This document shows, piece by piece, positions 4,718-6,556 of a stretch of 6,556 bases of DNA. The notes below the pieces were generated by a model. It worked only from the letters and a program-made list of their open reading frames with translations. It was not told the DNA's origin and did no database searches. Positions within the stretch are counted from its first letter, which is position 1, and each line of letters begins with the position of its first letter. The stretch is taken from assembly GCA_964540095.1 (NCBI GenBank), contig CAZILH010000033.1, positions 1 through 6,556 of the forward strand. Direction: 5' to 3'. The position numbers were made by a program, and so were the translations under genes. The stretch comes from CALMZN01 sp964540095 (lineage in GTDB: Bacteria; Patescibacteriota; Patescibacteriia; UBA1558; GWA2-36-10).

Positions 4718-6556
4718 ATGAAAAAATTATTGTCTTGTGTTGTCTTCATAGTCTATCTGCTGGTCGGGCAGACAGAGCGAGCTCTGGCTCAGGGTGACCC
4801 ATTTGGTTCGGGTGCTCTGAGTGGCTTGTCAGTAGCTACTGGCTCTCGTGATATATTTGATATTGTCGTCAATATTGTCAATATTGTTTTGTATTTCTTG
4901 GGTGGTATTGCCGTATTGCTTGGTCTCTATGCTGGCTGGCTGTGGTTCACTTCTCGAGGCAACGCTGACCAGATCAAAAAAGCCAAAGGCATCTTGGTCT
5001 CGGCGGTCATTGGCTTGGCTATTATTTTTGCTTCTTATGCCATTACTAATTTTGTAGTTGGTACGCTATACGACAATATAGTTGGCTCTGGTGGCACAAG
5101 TGATGGTGGTGATGATGGTGGTGATGATGGTGGAGGAACAGCTTGTCCGCCACCAACTGATGGGTCAATGGTTATTTGTGGTTATTCGTCACCTAGACCA
5201 GTCGGGGCTTATGTCACGATTTCTGGTTGGAATTTTGGTGATTTTGTTGATGTGTCTACCAGTAGGGCAAGTATTGGAGGCACCAATGCTCCGCTTGTTT
5301 CTTGTGACTCAGATTTGTATTGGAGGCGTGGTGTAACTAGAGATGCTAATATTTATTATCGAATAAAAGTTGTTGTGCCAGATATAGCTGTGAATGGTCC
5401 TTATGAAATAATGATTCAAAATACTGTGGGAGGAGTAGCCAGACAAGCCACGCGTCTTGGTTTTTATGTTTCAGCTGGTTCTCCTGGTTTGAATATTGCT
5501 TGTATTGCTCCAGATGAAAGTGGTCGCAACACCAATGTGGTGGCTTATGGTATAAATTTTGGTCCAGAATCTGGCACTAGAACTATTTCTATGACTGGCT
5601 GGACTGGTTCACCAGCCGCGGTCGCTCCAGTTGCCATGACTTCTACCAGGTGGTCTAACACAGAAGTGGCCTTCGCTATACCCAATGAAGCTTTATCCAG
5701 TGATGTCATTATTTCTAATACTGAAATAAATAGTGGTGTTCCGGATTCAGAATTTTTTAAAGTAACTTGTGAAAATAACGACGAAAATTGTGCCTCTGGT
5801 TGTTGTAGTCGTAATAATGAATGTCGTCCGGAGAGTATTTGTAGTGGCACAGTAGAAATCAGTGGACCGCGCATTAATTATATTACCCCAGACAATAGTG
5901 CTGTCAGAAATTTAATAACTATTCAAGGTTCTGGTTTTGGCAATGTCATGGGTACAGGGCATGTAGAGTTTGTTGACTCCTCCAATGTTGAGGTCCGAGC
6001 TTTGTTGCCGGATTCAGCAGAAATGAATCCAAGTTGTGAAAATTTGTGGACAAATACTGATATTATTATTGGCGTACCAAGCTCTTTGAGTGCTGGTACT
6101 TATAGAGTTAGGGTCTATCCCAATGACTCAATTACAGCTAGTAATGATGTTAATTTTGTAGTCAATACTACAAATAGACCAGGGATTTGTTCAGCTGACC
6201 CAGTTTCTGGATCTTTGAATAGAGAGGTGGAAATCACGGGAGTCAGCTTTGTGGATGCCACGGATAATACGGTAAAATATGGCGGCATAGTTGGTTATAA
6301 TACCAACATCAATGAAACTACCGACACAGCCACATCTAATGTGCCTAATTTACGCACTGGTTTGGTAGGTATTCAGCTAAATGCTGGTACAAATTTGAGT
6401 AATCCCTATCCTTTCAATATTACCGAAGCTATGGCTGGTGATCCCAATATAGTAAATATTGATCCTATCACTGATCCAGTGGGAACTTATCTAACTATTA
6501 ATGGTACCAATTTTGGCGATGCCATGGGGACGGGCAATGTTCTCTTTGACGATATC
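4718..6556 (+). CDS. Pilin-like membrane anchor fused to IPT/TIG repeats (surface protein, 3' truncated by window)
   Basis: The reading frame stays open to the window end: 613 residues with no stop. A signal peptide (1-24, cleavage after ALA) precedes two helices (about 46-76 and 91-114) that match the upstream gene at 47 of 69 positions by hand alignment. A Gly/Asp linker (123-140) leads to about five IPT/TIG-like domains. They begin near 154 (first, VTISGWNFGD), 256 (second), 384 (third, PRINYITPDNSAV, ITIQGSGFGNVMG), 489 (fourth) and 577 (fifth, PNIVNIDP, LTINGTNFGDAMGTG). The first, second and fourth are the less certain. A six-cysteine insert lies at 351-375. No Shine-Dalgarno precedes the ATG, 28 bp after the previous gene, so the two are probably co-transcribed. 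IPT/TIG domains occur in adhesins and surface receptors. The full length is unknown. Function is inferred as a large cell-surface protein; the partner or substrate cannot be told. Confidence 0.82.
   Translation, partial: MKKLLSCVVFIVYLLVGQTERALAQGDPFGSGALSGLSVATGSRDIFDIVVNIVNIVLYFLGGIAVLLGLYAGWLWFTSRGNADQIKKAKGILVSAVIGLAIIFASYAITNFVVGTLYDNIVGSGGTSDGGDDGGDDGGGTACPPPTDGSMVICGYSSPRPVGAYVTISGWNFGDFVDVSTSRASIGGTNAPLVSCDSDLYWRRGVTRDANIYYRIKVVVPDIAVNGPYEIMIQNTVGGVARQATRLGFYVSAGSPGLNIACIAPDESGRNTNVVAYGINFGPESGTRTISMTGWTGSPAAVAPVAMTSTRWSNTEVAFAIPNEALSSDVIISNTEINSGVPDSEFFKVTCENNDENCASGCCSRNNECRPESICSGTVEISGPRINYITPDNSAVRNLITIQGSGFGNVMGTGHVEFVDSSNVEVRALLPDSAEMNPSCENLWTNTDIIIGVPSSLSAGTYRVRVYPNDSITASNDVNFVVNTTNRPGICSADPVSGSLNREVEITGVSFVDATDNTVKYGGIVGYNTNINETTDTATSNVPNLRTGLVGIQLNAGTNLSNPYPFNITEAMAGDPNIVNIDPITDPVGTYLTINGTNFGDAMGTGNVLFDDI
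5102..5133 (+). repeat. 12-bp tandem repeat coding a Gly/Asp linker
   Basis: The unit GATGGTGGTGAT occurs at 5102-5113 and 5114-5125, followed by a partial copy (GATGGTGG, 5126-5133), all in frame inside the second surface protein. It encodes DGGD units in a flexible, acidic linker between the membrane anchor and the first extracellular domain. Because the unit is a multiple of three, copy-number changes would alter linker length without breaking the frame. Confidence 0.8.

Noticed and set aside
4848..5336. Two short + strand open frames (4848-5057 and 5082-5336)
   Set aside because: Both are in another frame inside the second surface-protein gene, whose own frame is continuous from 4718 to the window end with recognisable domains.
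5545..5874. 109-codon minus-strand open frame
   Set aside because: Antisense to the IPT/TIG protein, with no recognisable motif or start signal.

Overview
The window looks like a piece of a low-GC Patescibacteria (Candidate Phyla Radiation) chromosome. The main reason is the two right-hand genes. Each starts with a signal peptide and two close membrane helices of the VirB2/TrbC-like pilin type, followed by large Ig-like extracellular regions, an architecture I associate with that group. This is judged from protein style, not from a marker tree. All genes read on the + strand with the standard bacterial code, and all five visible stop codons are TAA.

Left part (27-2076): signal peptidase I (lepB) and histidyl-tRNA synthetase (hisS) lie 4 bp apart and probably form one transcript, which ends at a strong intrinsic terminator (2050-2076).

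Middle (2077-3038): a 277-bp gene-free stretch (2017-2293) holds that terminator, a single DnaA-box-like 9-mer, a 105-bp imperfect inverted repeat of unknown nature flanked by TTGA on both sides, a likely promoter and a short leader. Then come rpsU (ribosomal protein bS21) and yqeY (GatB/YqeY family), a pair also adjacent in Bacillus. A terminator-like hairpin lies between them. rpsU starts at GTG behind a strong Shine-Dalgarno sequence; none of the other five genes has a recognisable one.

Right part (3064-6556): two tandem surface-protein genes share about two-thirds identity over their two-helix pilin-like anchor (47 of 69 residues by hand alignment). After that they diverge completely. The first (541 aa, complete) carries three SbsA-type (Big_5-like) Ig domains and a seven-cysteine tail. 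The second (at least 613 aa, running off the window) carries a Gly/Asp linker, about five IPT/TIG-like domains and a six-cysteine insert. Both need export and signal-peptide cleavage, so the signal peptidase nearby could process them, though every cell has such an enzyme and proximity alone proves nothing.

The most interesting points are the shared pilin-like anchor with swapped extracellular modules, the exclusive strong Shine-Dalgarno on rpsU, and the unexplained inverted repeat upstream of the rpsU promoter.
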